A DNA stretch of 64,000 nt from Siphonodentalium dalli (GCA_032622095.1 CP136069.1:163545043-163609042); one strand, 5' to 3'. Shown: positions 35,017 to 47,201, counted from the stretch's first letter. The notes: generated by a model from the sequence alone, not told the origin. Made by a program: numbers and translations.

Positions 35017-35052
<36 letters not shown>
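34116..35052. repeat. About 165-bp tandem repeat with long C and G runs
   Basis: Three diverged units with ATCGCAGGTGCACAGGTTCC, AATATCTGTGCCAAG and GTCGAAAAAGGG lie at about 34575-34990. A run of C (34348-34377) and a run of G (35020-35052) flank the region; these are assembly-prone. Version 2 has a shorter form (48180-48525). Confidence 0.7.
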
Positions 35053-35053
<1 letters not shown>

Positions 35054-35094
35054 ATAATAACATGTCTGTTGAATAGTCGTTAGATAATATATCA

Positions 35095-35182
35095 GAACAT
35101 GCTCAGATCTTGGCGGTAGTAGAACTGTCAATCATATGGATGTGTCAGTTAGCAAATATTCATGATTCATCATAGCATGCTC
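35095..35182 (-). ncRNA. SNORD24: U24a box C/D snoRNA, version 1, unit 1
   Basis: Minus strand: stem GAGCATGC/GCATGTTC, C box ATGATGA (35167-35173), D' CTGA preceded by GAATATTTGCTAA, D box CTGA (35103-35106) preceded by CTACTACCGCCAAGAT. Human U24 has the same two guides (AATATTTGCTA, CCACCAAGATC), which pair with adjacent parts of 28S around GATCTTGGTGGTAGTAGC and TAGCAAATATTCA. The D guide pairs over 16 bases with one G-U. Base after the stem is changed (A for C). Absent from version 2. Confidence 0.9.
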
Positions 35183-35564
35183 AAAGTCATTGTTTACAAA
35201 CAAGATTTACAGCTATGGAATCTGCCACAATTGGATGAATCGGCATTGCTTTTCTGGGGACTCAAAATCCTATGATGGGACCTTTTATACAGTGAATATG
35301 CAATTATTAATTATAAATTCACACAAATAAGACTACTGTCGAGTCAACTGACAGAGGGAGACCCCCCCAGCCCCCCTTTAATGGGATGGGAACCACCCCG
35401 GATATGCCACAGGCATTTCATGCTAGGTTTGTTCGTGACAATTTTAGGAGAACGGATGAATGTTCACCATAATATTTACGTTCTCATATTTCGTACACTG
35501 AAATAACCATAATTACACAAAGTTGATATTTATCCATAATTTGGCATAAATACGAAAAAGCATA

Positions 35565-35646
35565 AAACATACTCGGAGATCTTGGTGGTTAAGCTGTCAA
35601 TCATTTCTCTCAGCTTGCAAATATTCATTTACATCATCGCATGCTC
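35565..35646 (-). ncRNA. SNORD24: U24b box C/D snoRNA, version 1, unit 1 (D box changed)
   Basis: Guides as in other U24b copies, but the D box reads CCGA instead of CTGA, so it is probably inactive. The version 2 partner at 48895 has CTGA. Confidence 0.8.
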
Positions 35647-36561
35647 AAACCTTTTGTTTTGAATTTAAATGAAATCCCACGAAGCATGAATTTCCTTAAA
35701 GGTACGGTTGGCCTTGGCGGTGGGTATCCTGTGAAAATATTTCCACCCGTCAAAAACCGCCACAAACAGAAAGAACATCAAAATGTAGACAGACTTTGTC
35801 CGTATACAAATAAGAAATATCGCATAAACAGTATGTTATTGTCAAATGTTTGACCATTGTTATGTAAACAAAAGCATAAAAAGTTACTTTTCTGGTGTTT
35901 GTTTATATTATGATGGTAAACATAAAGAGCGTTCTTTGTTGGTGAATTCCTGATATGGAACTAATAAAGAGCGTTTATGCAATTTGTGTGTGATTAGCCA
36001 GTAGCATTGTGCTGTCTTCTGTAACACAATCAGGCTCTTGCTGAGGTAAAATATAGTAGGTCTTTATGATAACATGCTGTTTACGTGATGGTAATGGTAT
36101 ATATGAACGAAACTGTATGCGTTTTAATGTTTTTCTGTTTACGGTGATTAGAACAAATATGAATATTTTCGACAAACTAAGGCCTCACGTGCCTTTAACC
36201 AATAGGCCATGACTAGAAATTGTGGATGTGAAATATTGTGTATTCAACGAGTATTAAGAATTATGCTGGCATATAATTACCTGTCCCAGTTTCTATCCTA
36301 CAATACTATCAACCGTGAAGGTTTTCTGCCAATCAAGGTAGCTTTATCCAGGATTATTGCAATATGTCATTCTTATATGGCAGGTATCAACTAATGTGTG
36401 TATTAAAATGCATGCTTCTGACAATTGACAACAAGTTCTCTTTCATCGTATCCGCTCTAATAAAATCACTTATTTTTTTCTTCAAATAACAGTGCAAATA
36501 AGTGAAATAAAATTGTTTTTACGTAATCCTTTGCTTCAACATTCAATTGCAAACGCGTGTA

Positions 36562-36628
36562 AATTGTGTTCAGTTGGAATTGTCCTCATTGTTAATAGGA
36601 CCCGAAAGATGGACATCATTACACAATT
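36562..36628 (-). ncRNA. Box C/D snoRNA, 28S GGACCCGAAAGATGG guide, version 1 unit 1
   Basis: Minus strand, 67 nt: terminal stem AATTGTGT/ACACAATT, C box ATGATGT (36613-36619), D box CTGA (36570-36573), C'-like ATGAGGA. After the C box lies CCATCTTTCGGGTCCTA, 17 nt antisense to the conserved 28S segment TAGGACCCGAAAGATGG; human U32 uses part of the same stretch. The D' tetramer is weak (TTAA), so the exact methylated base is uncertain. Confidence 0.85.
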
Positions 36629-36927
36629 AAGCACAAAGTGAAAACTTGCAATTTTTTTTACAAGTATCTTTTGATATATTTAAGGCGACATAAATTTAAT
36701 TAGATTGTTTACGAACGCCTACAACTATTTTATAGAAAGAGATAACTAAATACAGTTCAGTTTATCCGTCATTCTCAGTCATAATAGCACGGTAAGAGAA
36801 CAATTGAGATATTAATGTGTTTATTTATATTCGCAAAATATGATTTCAAGTGAATATATGAATATGAGATTTGCATTCACCAGGATAGTCTGAAATAATC
36901 GCCCATCAGTAATATTCATTATGTTAA

Positions 36928-39900
36928 CCCTTTACCCAACAGAAGGGCCCTGTGCCAATGCATTCTCTTATATATGCGAGTCGACCATAGGTCGCCTCGC
37001 ATATATAAGAGAATGCATTGGCTTAACACATTAAAAATTATATATAAAATTGTTAAAGAATGTAAGAAATGAAAGTGTCAATGACACTGTAGCTCAACTT
37101 GGAAAGGGAATAATTTAATGTATTACAGTCAATGGAGCGATTAGGAATGTGGAAAGTTGAATGTCTAATACTAGTTTATAGACATGAAGAGAAAAGTAAA
37201 ATCCAAGATGGCTGCTGGCGGCCATGTTTTTCGGTCCGAATGACCCCAAAATGATTGTATCCCATCTACATGTCATCGTTAACATCCATGACAAATTTTA
37301 TGACGATCAGACTAAAGGTACGACCTGTAGCCCATGCTAAAGAATTTAGTCATACAAAGAGTAAAATCCAATATTAACAACCATGACAAATTTCATGATG
37401 ATCAGACGAACAGTTACGACCTGTGGCCCATGCTAATGGATTAAATTTTGAAATCCAAGATGGCCACTGGCGGCCATGTTTTTTGTCCGAATGACCCCAA
37501 AATGACTCGTTCCCATTTACATTCCAATTTCAACAGCCATGACACAAATTTTATGATGATCAGACTAAATGTACGACCTGTAGCCCGTGCTAAAGGATTT
37601 AGTCATACAAAGAGTAAAATCAAAGATGGCCGCTGGCGGCCATGTTTTTCTGCCGAATGACCCCAAAATTACTCGTTCCCATTTACATTCCAATTTCAAC
37701 AGCCATGACAAATTTTATGATGATCAGACTAAAGGTACGGCCTGTAGCCCGTGCTAAAAGATTTAGTCATACAAAGAGTAAAATCCAAGATGGCTGCTGG
37801 CGGCCATGTTTTTTGCCGATTGACCCCAAAATGACTCGTTCCCATCTACATGTCCTTATTAACATTCTTGACAAATTTTATGATGATCAGACTAAAAGTA
37901 CGACCTGTAGCCCGTGCTAAAGGATTTAGTCATACAAAGAGTAAAATCCAAGATGGCCACCAGTTTTTTGGCCGAATGACCCCAAAATTACTCGTTCCCA
38001 TCTACATGTCAATATTAACATCCATGACAAATTTGATGATGATCAGACTAAAGGTACGACCTGTAGCCCGTGCTAAAGAATTTAGTCATACAAAGAGTAA
38101 AATCCAAGAAGGCTGCTGGCCGCCATGTTTTTTGGCCGAATGACCCCAAAATTACTCGTTCCCATCTACATGTCAATATTAACAACCATGAAAAATTTCA
38201 TGATGATCAGACGAACAGTACGACCTGTGGCCCGTGCTAATGGATTGAATTTTGAAATTCAAGATGGCCGCTGGCGGCCATGTTTTTTTGTCCGAATGAC
38301 CCCAAAATGACTCGTTCCCATCTACATTCCAATTTCAACAGCCATGACAAAATTTTATGATGATCGGACTAAAGGTACGACCTGTAGCCCGTGCTAAAGG
38401 ATTTAGTCATACAAAGAGTGAAATCAAAGATGCCTGCTGGCGGCCATGTTTTTTGGCCGAATGACCCCAAAATGACTCGTTCCCATCTACATGTCATTAT
38501 TAACATTCTTGACAAAATTTTATGATGATCAGACTAAAAATACGACCTGTAGCCCGTGCTAAAGGATTTAGTCATACAAAGAGTAAAATCCAAGAAGGCT
38601 GCTGGCCGCCATGTTTTTTTGGCCGGAATGACCCCAAAATTACTCGTTCCCATCTACATGTCAATATTAACAACCATGAAAAATTTCATGATGATCAGAC
38701 GAAACAGTACGACCTGTGGCCCGTGCTAATGGATTGAATTTTGAAATTCAAGATGGCCGCTGGCGGCCATGTTTTTTTGTCCGAATGACCCCAAAATGAC
38801 TCGTTCCCATCTACATTCCAATTTCAACAGCCATGACAAATTTTATGATGATCGGACTAAAGGTACGACCTGTAGCCCGTGCTAAAGGATTTAGTCATAC
38901 AAAGAGTGAAATCAAAGATGCCTGCTGGCGGCCATGTTTTTTGGCCGAATGACCCCAAAATGACTCGTTCCCATCTACATGTCATTATTAACATTCTTGA
39001 CAAATTTTATGATGATCAGACTAAAAGTACGACCTGTAGCCCGTGCTAAAGGATTTAGTCATACAAAGAGTAAAATCCAAGATGGCTGCTGGCGGCCATG
39101 TTTTTTGGCCGAATGACCCCAAAATTACTCGTTCCCATCTACATGTCAATATTAACATCCATGACAAATTTGATGATGATCAGACTAAAGGTACGACCTG
39201 TAGCCCGTGCTAAAGAATTTAGTCATACAAAGAGTAAAATCCAAGAAGGCTGCTGGCCGCCATGTTTTTTTGGGCCGAATGACCCCAAAATTACTCGTTC
39301 CCATCTACATGTCAATATTAACAACCATGAAAAATTTCATGATGATCAGACGAACAGTACGACCTGTGGCCCGTGCTAATGGATTGAATTTTGAAATTCA
39401 AGATGGCCGCTGGCGGCCATGTTTTTTTGTCCGAATGACCCCAAAATGACTCGTTCCCATCTACATTCCAATTTCAACAGCCATGACAAATTTTATGATG
39501 ATCGGACTAAAGGTACGACCTGTAGCCCGTGCTAAAGGATTTAGTCATACAAAGAGTGAAATCAAAGATGCCTGCTGGCGGCCATGTTTTTTTGGCCGAA
39601 TGACCCCAAAATGACTCGTTCTCATCTACATGTCATTATTAACATTCTTGACAAATTTTATGATGATCAGACTAAAAGTACGACCTGTAGCCCGTGCTAA
39701 AGGATTTAGTCATACAAAGAGTAAAATCCAAGATGGCTGCTGGCGGCCATGTTTTTTGGCCGAATGAACCCCAAAATTACTCGTTTCCATCTACATGTCA
39801 ATATTAACATCCATGACAAATTTGATGATGATCAGACTAAAGGTACGACCTGTAGCCCGTGCTAAAGGATTTAGTCATACAAAGAGTGAAATCAAAGATG

Positions 39901-41158
39901 CCTGCTGGCGGCCATGTTTTTTGGCCGAATGACCCCAAAATGACTCGTTCCCATCTACATGTCATTATTAACATTCTTGACAAATTTGATGATGATCAGA
40001 CTAAAAGGTACGACCTGTAGCCCGTGCTAAAGAATTTAGTCATACAAAGAGTAAAATCCAAGAAGGCTGCTGGCCGCCATGTTTTTTTGGCCGAATGACC
40101 CCAAAATTACTCGTTCCCATCTACATGTCAATATTAACATCCATGACAAATTTCATGATGATCAGACGAACAGTACGACCTGTGGCCCGTGCTAATGGAT
40201 TGAATTTTGAAATCAAAGATGGCCGCTGGGCGGCCATGTTTTTTGTGCCGAATGACCCCAAAATGACTCGTTCCCATCTACATTCCAATTTCAACAGCCA
40301 TGACAAATTTTATGATGATCGGACTAAAGGTACGACCTGTAGCCCGTGCTAAAGGATTTAGTCATACAAAGAGTGAAATCAAAGATGCCTGCTGGCGGCC
40401 ATGTTTTTTGGCCGAATGACCCCAAAATGACTTGTTCCCATCTACATGTCATTATTAACATTCTTGACAAATTTTATGATGATCAGACTAAAAGTACGAC
40501 CTGTAGCCCGTGCTAAAGAATTTAGTCATACAAAGAGTAAAATCCAAGATGGCTGCTGGCGGCCATGTTTTTGGGCCCAATGACCCCAAAATTACTCGTT
40601 CCCATCTACATGTCAATATTAACATCCATGACAAATTTCATGACGATCAGACAAACAGTACGCCCTGTAGCCGTGCTAATGGATTGAATTTTGAAATGCA
40701 AGATGGCCACTGGTGGCTATGTTTTTTTACCGAATGACCCCAAAATTAATCATTCTGGTCTAAATGTTGATGTCAACAGCTATGACAAATTTCATAATGA
40801 TCCGACCAAAGGTACGACCTGTAGACTGCATTGTTGACGCCTTACGTACACACGCACACACGGACGACAAAGCCGTGGCAATAGCTCAAACTTTACAAAG
40901 TAAAGTTGAGCTAAAAATGGTAAAAAAAGATTTTTTTTAGGCCAATGCATACTCTTATATATGCGAGGCGACCTATGGTCGACTCGCATATATAAGAGAA
41001 TGCATTGGCACAGGGCATAACTGTAACCATCACAATGTGGTCAAGGAGCCGGTTCCAATGATATCCATATGTGTATGGTTCTATTGAGACAGACCGAAGA
41101 TATTTTAGTCTGTTGAAGCTTTATTTGGCCGGTTTTGGCCGGTTTGTTGGATAAAGGG
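36928..41158. mobile_element. piggyBac-type element in version 1, carrying a satellite cassette
   Basis: Flanked by TTAA (36924-36927, 41159-41162), with ends CCCTTTACCCAACA and TGTTGGATAAAGGG. Units at 52033 and 54834 show the empty TTAA site. Inside are hairpins with CTCTTATATATGCGAG arms (36960-37020, 40940-41012) and the satellite cassette 37070-40913. No transposase. Confidence 0.75.
37070..40913. repeat. Satellite cassette, about 23 units of 155-190 bp
   Basis: Units contain AAGATGGCCGCTGGCGGCCA, GAATGACCCCAAAATGACTCG (one base split here), TGATGATCAGAC and GTACGACCTGTAGCCCGTGC. Groups of about three to four units recur as higher-order blocks. Left end GTGTCAATGACACTGTAGC, right end AAAGTAAAGTTGAGCTA preceded by CACACACGGACGACAAAGCC. 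Version 2 lacks the whole cassette. This layout (short terminal sequences around tandem cores) resembles Helitron-associated satellite elements. All reading frames here are repeat artefacts. Confidence 0.8.
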
Positions 41159-41345
41159 TTAAGAGACCTGCCTGGGATTTTTTTATTTATTTCTAATTAT
41201 AGAATGAGAAAACGAAATTCAGTTCAGTTCGTAAACCAACTAGTAATATTGCTGTGGCCTAATGGGACTTTATAATGTCAAGTGCAATCAAAATAACATG
41301 TCTATTGAATAAGCCGTTAGATAAAATTTAAATAATGCAATATCA

Positions 41346-41431
41346 GAACATGTTCAGATCTTGGCGGTAGAACTGTCAATCATATAGGATGTGTCAGTTA
41401 GAAAATATTCATGATACATCATCGCATGCCC
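41346..41431 (-). ncRNA. SNORD24: U24a box C/D snoRNA, version 1, unit 2 (weakened)
   Basis: The D' guide reads AATATTTTCTAA, with a mismatch at the base opposite the expected methylated C; three bases are missing from the D-side guide (CTACCGCC). Terminal stem keeps pairing through G-U. Confidence 0.75.
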
Positions 41432-41888
41432 GAAGTCATTGTTTACAAGCAAGATTTACAGATATTAAAAAGAAATCTGTCAAAATTAATGAATTTGTAT
41501 TTCTTTCAGCGATTCAAAATTCTGCTGAACGAGACATTTTATGCAATTATTAATTATAAATTCACAGCAGTAGACTACTCTCAAATAACAGTAGGTGGGA
41601 TAACAGTACACCACACAGTGGAAGTGCTTCGAAATTTTATTCATGGCCAGATTTACATAATGGTATGAATTTTACCAACCGTTCCACTACATATATGTAC
41701 TACCTATTATCCCCATGGATGTATAAAAGAGCAGTATGTTTGTTTTAGTTTTGATGTAATTTGTTCTCCAATCTCGACAGTCACGTTTGACTTTTCTCAC
41801 ACTCATTGAAGTTCTATATTGTTTTTAATATCCCCCCCCCCCTCCCCCTACCCAGACAAGTTAATATTTAACCATAAATACAACTATA

Positions 41889-41971
41889 GAACATGCTCAG
41901 AGATCTTGGTGGACAAGATGTCAATCATTTCGGTCAGCTTGCAAATATTCAAGTTACATCATCGCATGCTC
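41889..41971 (-). ncRNA. SNORD24: U24b box C/D snoRNA, version 1, unit 2
   Basis: C box ATGATGT, D' CTGA after GAATATTTGCAAG, D box CTGA after CCACCAAGATCT (G of the stem GAACATGC at 41889). Confidence 0.85.
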
Positions 41972-42251
41972 AAACCTAATTGTTTTGAATTTAAATGAAT
42001 CCCACGACCATGAATTTCCTTAGCCAATGGCCATGACTAGAAAAATTTCTATGTGAAATATTGTGTATTCAACGAGTATAGAATTCAATTTATTATGAGA
42101 ATAGAATTATGCTTGCATATAATTATTTGTCCAAGTTCTATCCAATCAGGTCTTAAAATCAGGCGAGATTCAGAATCCTGATCACATTTTGATTCTCGTA
42201 AAAAAAAAAAATCTTATTCTCTGTAGAACCGCAATATTTTGATTCCGCAAA

Positions 42252-42351
42252 NNNNNNNNNNNNNNNNNNNNNNNNNNNNNNNNNNNNNNNNNNNNNNNNN
42301 NNNNNNNNNNNNNNNNNNNNNNNNNNNNNNNNNNNNNNNNNNNNNNNNNNN
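42252..42351. other. Assembly gap, 100 N
   Basis: A run of exactly 100 N, the conventional size for a gap of unknown length. Version 1 of the locus stops at its left edge and version 2 starts at its right edge. Confidence 0.99.
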
Positions 42352-42944
42352 AAATAGAATCTGCAACTAGTTCCCAGTTAATAGCTGAATTTACCCGACC
42401 TAATTTACTGTACTCGTTTTGTAAATTCCGCTATAAACTGGGGACTCGTTGTAGATCCTCTATTAACAGATAATAAAATTGACAATTAAGTGTATCAAAG
42501 CCATGTCCGTAAATTAACCCTGCCATGACTGGAGCTTCCCGACAGTTGCGTAACCATGTGCCAAAGCATTCTCTTACAGCATATATAAGAGAATACATTG
42601 GTCTAATAATATTTATCTTGACCTTGTAAGCCGATGTATCCTCTTATATGATAGGCTCGCTATGGGAGACTTGCATATACAAGAGAAATGCACTGGCACA
42701 GGATCATTAATGCTGCACTAGCACAGCTCCCATCATGATAGGCATGCTACTGCAAATCCGATAAACACCACCTATACAAGTCTATTACAAGATATCAGCC
42801 AATGCAATCAGAGATCTAGGTGGTAGATTCACTTTCTATCATACCTACTCAGATAGCAAATATTGCTCTCATCATAACACAGGCTGTACATTTACGATAA
42901 TTGATAAACAGAAGATTGATACACTAAATAAGAATATTACTCAC

Positions 42945-43075
42945 GTGTTGACCGATGTTATGGCAAGGCAAGTTGCTGTTTTTCTGTGAACAACACGTCC
43001 GAGCCGAGCTTTGCCTTTCACGATGCAGTATGGGACACCCATTTTTCTACACAAGAAAGGTAGGAATATCACTAG
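42945..43075 (-). CDS. RPL7A: RPL7A middle exon, version 2 (intact, 131 bp)
   Basis: Encodes [20 protein letters not shown] and then [23 protein letters not shown], plus AC of a split Thr codon. It follows the DPLE end of the exon at 62887 and precedes the exon at 23225, which supplies the A. Acceptor CAG at 43076-43078, donor GTGAGT at 42939-42944. Human equivalent: [20 protein letters not shown]. Confidence 0.95.
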
Positions 43076-43310
43076 CTGCGAAGAGAAGAAAAATAGATGC
43101 AACATTTTTTTTTTTAATTGTTAGTAAATACACAATATCAACTCAATGGCAGTCAAGTCAACAGATGACCTCAAAAGAACAAGGCCAAAAACCTTAACAT
43201 TTATGAAGTGGTTGACTCGTTACCTTTGTCAAGACAGAAAAGAAGAAACTTCTGATTGAGCAATGAAACAATTGTGTCAATTTACGTCAAGAATGTTTTA
43301 ATAAATACGT

Positions 43311-43351
<41 letters not shown>

Positions 43352-43525
43352 GTGTACCTCATATGAAATGTTTTTAGCCATACGAGTAGAGCAAGGCAAC
43401 ACAGATCCTAAGCTTTTAAGCCGAGGAACAATTTCTGCTAATTAACAGGGCTGGCGCTATATGAATGGCTGTAAAGGTCAAGGAAATTTTGCCCTAACTT
43501 CTAATAGTTGCATGTAATTAGGGCC

Positions 43526-43589
43526 GATATTCAGATATGATAAAGAATCATGGGATTCATATGTCCCTATCAAGCATCATCATAATATC
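43526..43589 (-). ncRNA. Candidate box C/D snoRNA, orphan, version 2
   Basis: One base in the guide next to the D box differs from 28495-28558; boxes and terminal stem are unchanged. Confidence 0.6.
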
Positions 43590-43926
43590 AGTTTTTACAA
43601 TGGTTTGAAGAGGTCTTTATCTGCCATTTACAGAAATTCGATTAACAGACAAAACAAGGATATCAGTCACCAACTTTTTTCTTTACCAGGAATTATTGAG
43701 TTACAATATTCAAATTTTATATTAATTAATTCCCGGGTTCGCCACCATACTTTAATTATAATTATAAAATAAATTCATTATCATTATAACTACCATCATC
43801 ACTTGGTCACATGGTGGGTTGTCATTTAACTATCATAAGTCCAGTATGAATTTTCTGTACAGTCAGCCTTTAGAAAAACTACATGTTTAAATATTTATTT
43901 ATATACGGAGAAACTTTATCAAATTA

Positions 43927-44003
43927 CCTTCCTCAGGGTTAAAAAGCTCGATGTATACCTCCACTGAGTAGTCAGGCATACAAGAGGTATCATCATAGGA
44001 AGG
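43927..44003 (-). ncRNA. SNORD36: U36-like box C/D snoRNA, version 2
   Basis: C box 43990-43996, D box 43933-43936. The 18S guide is unchanged; the few differences from version 1 lie outside boxes and guide. Confidence 0.9.
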
Positions 44004-44547
44004 CAAGATACAATAGTTAATTTATTAATAAAGTGTTTAGCATCAATGGTGCTTAAAGCCCTGCAAGACATTCGAATTGTGAATAGAAACTAACTTATTC
44101 AAATGATACAATATAGTGAGATCACCTAAAATATCTGCATCTGCTTCTTGGTGTCCAAATTTTACTCACTCCGTTATTTACCAGAAACATTTATGCAAAG
44201 TGCCAGACTAATTATTTTCGTGTTTTAATATAAATATGGTGCAGCATTAAAGATCCTGTGCATTCTCTGGGAGACTCGTATATATATACAAGAGAATGCA
44301 TTGGCCTAACAATAAATTATATTTACCTTGACCTTGCAAGCTAGTGCATTCTCTTATATATTTATATATGTGAGGCTCCCTACTACTCGCATATATAAGT
44401 GAATGCCGCACCAGCGCAACTCCTGTCATCAAAGGGTTAATACTCATTTAAGAGTAGTTCCTTTAGGAAATGTTCAGCTGGTTGTTGGTTTTTATCTAAA
44501 CATTATATGCAACCACCTAATTATTTGTATACATGTACTTGAAAATA

Positions 44548-44672
44548 TGTCCTTTGTGACTTGTATTGCCCGATTAGAAAATCAAACAACATAGCGACAC
44601 AAGATTTTGTTGTTTGCAGTTTGAAACGCCATTGCACTTGTGATATTGTGAATGGAGCTGGACTGCATCTCA
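44548..44672 (-). ncRNA. H/ACA-type RNA, version 2 unit 1
   Basis: Lower 3' stem CTTGTG/CAC(A)AAG with one bulged A. Confidence 0.6.
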
Positions 44673-44741
44673 ACATACCAACTTATACATGATGTAGAGC
44701 ACAAAGTCCAATGTCACAAAATATGGACTAAAATTTAAACA

Positions 44742-44864
44742 TGTCTCTGAATCGTATTGCTGGATCAGAAAATCGAGCAACATAGCGACACAAGAGTTTC
44801 TGTTTGCAGTTTGAAACGCCATTGCACACTTGTCATTGTGAATGGAGCTGGACTGCAGCTCAAC
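44742..44864 (-). ncRNA. H/ACA-type RNA, version 2 unit 2
   Basis: Two bases (GT) are missing at the base of the 3' hairpin compared with 29701-29823, weakening the lower stem. Confidence 0.6.
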
Positions 44865-44971
44865 TTAGTGACGTACACATAATGTAGAACATCCAAGTCT
44901 CCCACTATACGCGAGAATAAAAACATAAAAAATACTCCATATCGACAGAATTGGATAAAACACTTTTACAA

Positions 44972-45096
44972 TGACCTTGTGAATCGTATTATCTGATCAG
45001 AATAATCTAACATAGCGACACAAGAGTTTGTGTTTGCAGTTTGAAACGCCATTGCACACTTGTCATATTGTGAATGGAGCTGGACTGCAGCTCAAC
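44972..45096 (-). ncRNA. H/ACA-type RNA, version 2 unit 3
   Basis: Full length, but the ACA box reads TCA, which usually abolishes accumulation. Confidence 0.55.
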
Positions 45097-45163
45097 TTAG
45101 CGACTTGCACATAATGTAGAACTCAAAGTCTAGTGTTACAAAATATGGACTAAAATTTAAACA

Positions 45164-45286
45164 TGTCTCTGTGAATCGTATTGCTGGATCAGAAAATCGA
45201 GCAACATAGCGACACAGGATTTTTGTTTGCAGTTTGAAACGCCATTGCACACTTGTCATATTGTGAATGGAGCTGGACTGCATCTC
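45164..45286 (-). ncRNA. H/ACA-type RNA, version 2 unit 4
   Basis: Matches 30057-30178; ACA box present. Confidence 0.7.
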
Positions 45287-45410
45287 AAACATAACTGAAA
45301 ATGCAGCTGGATAGCACAAGTAGCAGCAGCTCCAAAGTTTACCACTACAAGAGTCCAAAAACATAAAATAAATACTCCATATATACAATATTAGATACAA
45401 TACTATATAA

Positions 45411-46733
45411 GGCCAATAAAATAAAATTCCCGTGTTCTCAAGCACCGCCCGCGTCTCGAAAATGTCGCCGCATCAAAAAATTTTATTTTCCCGGTACAAT
45501 ATATTTATGCACCGGTTACTTGTCTATCCGATAATTTCATTCACCTCAGGTTTCATTTCATAATAAATACACCCTTGCACTTAAGATATCGAAGTATAAA
45601 TGAAGCAGGGACCAGCCCAGACTATATTTTAAGGGTAAAGTCAGTTCTCCCTGCCACAAAAATAAGGCAAAGTTCGTGTTACAAAGTTTAAATTGATATC
45701 GACGCTATACAACGAAAATAGGAGAGCTGTAATGTGTAAATTAAAATTATGAAATAATGGTTCAGATATGGAGTCTCTGTGTTCACATCATCACCCTGAT
45801 AACTATGAATAACACCCAAAGACAATTGAAAGAATGGCAGTAATTAATAGCATCATTTTGGTAGAATGGCAGCAATTATTTTCGTATTTGTTTTTATCAA
45901 CGGTTGTTTAAAAATGCCAACAATAACCAAAACGAAACGAAATACTAAAAGCGCACGCTCATTTATACCGCTCGAAGTCCGGTTCAGATTTGAATATGCT
46001 GCACAATTGAATTTGTTTTCAAAGATCTTTTACCAAACACAGGGAGTGGTGAACTTACACATTTTGAGATGTATATAAGTTGTAATCTTCATTGTAAGGT
46101 GTGATAATCTCAACTGTCAGTCTCACAGTTGAAGACACCTAACATTGTTTTCACAGCTGTCAGCAAGCGACTCAGGTGTGATAAATGTTTCCAGTTTGGA
46201 TCAATAAATGTGTCAATTGTTTTGATAACACACTATTAATGGACAACTGTGTGAAATCACTGTTGGTAGTGGTAAGACAAGTTAATTAGTAGCATGAATA
46301 TTTGTGGGGGGGGGGGAAGACATTTTATCGCAATGCTGACAATTATAGTGGTGGAGGAAAGACCATGCATGGGTTAACTTAGAATTGTAAATGACACCAT
46401 TGAATTTAAAATTCACAGACCCCAGTGATGACCTTTTATTAGTAGGCTATTTAATGAGCTTTAAACCTGACTATTAACAGAGAAAACGAGGCTGAGCCAT
46501 AACTGAAAGTGGTACATGTGTAAAAGAACACTACATAATACATGTATACAAATAAACAAGATGAATGGAAATATATCATGGATTCATATAAAATTACATA
46601 TTTAAATATGTCATTATGGGGTATCTTTTTGAGATTTATAAAAAAAACAAATTAAAAAAAAAACAGCCTCCCTGCCTCGTCTGATATTTTATGGAAAATT
46701 GCCTGAGAACACGGGTATTTTTTTTTAATGGCC
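45411..46733. mobile_element. PIF/Harbinger-type element, 1323 bp, TAA duplication
   Basis: Inverted ends GGCCAATAAAATAAAATTCC and the inverse of GGCCATTAAAAAAAAATACC, both leading into CCGTGTTCTCA. Flanked by TAA (45408-45410, 46734-46736); version 1 shows the empty TAA near 30300. Three-base TWA duplications are typical of PIF/Harbinger. A 70-codon frame (45866-46078) has no family I recognise. Confidence 0.8.
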
Positions 46734-46758
46734 TAAGCACCAATTTAATTCTTCAGAA

Positions 46759-46885
46759 TGTCCTTGTGAATCGTATTGATGGATCAGAAAATCAAACAAC
46801 ATAGCGACACAAGAGTTTTTGTTTGCAGTTTGAAACGCCATTGCACACTTGTCATATTGTGAATGGAGCTGGACTGCAGCTCAAC
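46759..46885 (-). ncRNA. H/ACA-type RNA, version 2 unit 5
   Basis: Counterpart of 30326-30452. The two are now separated from their left neighbours differently because of the Harbinger insertion. Confidence 0.75.
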
Positions 46886-47003
46886 TTGGCGACTTGCACA
46901 TGATGTAGAACATCCAAGTCTCCCACTATACGAGTACAAAAACATAAAAAATACTCCATATACCGGTAGCATATAGATGGTATTAGATAAAACCCTTTTA
47001 TAA

Positions 47004-47130
47004 TGTCCTCGTGAATCGTATTGCCGGATCAGAAAATCAAGCAACATAGAGACACAAGAGTTTTTGTTTGCAGTTTGAAACGCCATTGCACACTTGTGAT
47101 ATTGTGAATGGAGCTGGACTGCAGCTCAAC
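47004..47130 (-). ncRNA. H/ACA-type RNA, version 2 unit 6
   Basis: Complete at its 5' end, unlike 30557-30678. Confidence 0.72.
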
Positions 47131-47201
47131 TTGGCGACTTGCATTAGATGTACAGCACCAACGTCTACCAATAATTATGATATGGACCAATTTTATAAAC
47201 A

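Larger units (their letters stand above)
35053..36927. repeat. snoRNA-bearing unit, first unit of version 1
   Basis: Carries U24a, U24b and the 28S-guide C/D gene in the order found in the 1.74 kb units to the right. Ends at the TTAA into which a piggyBac-type element has inserted. Confidence 0.8.
26168..42251. repeat. Duplicated locus, version 1 (left of the N gap)
   Basis: This interval and 42352-51366 share the same order of landmarks with high identity: RPL7A exon, orphan C/D gene, U36-like gene, H/ACA array, U24 and 28S-guide units. Version 1 alone has the TIR insertion at 27150, about 2.3 kb at 30679-33020, extra H/ACA units and the satellite cassette at 37070-40913. Confidence 0.85.

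Noticed and set aside
37070-40913. Coding gene family or CRISPR-like array
   Set aside because: Reading frames recur only because of the 155-190 bp satellite; no spacers, no short palindromic repeats, and the host is an animal.
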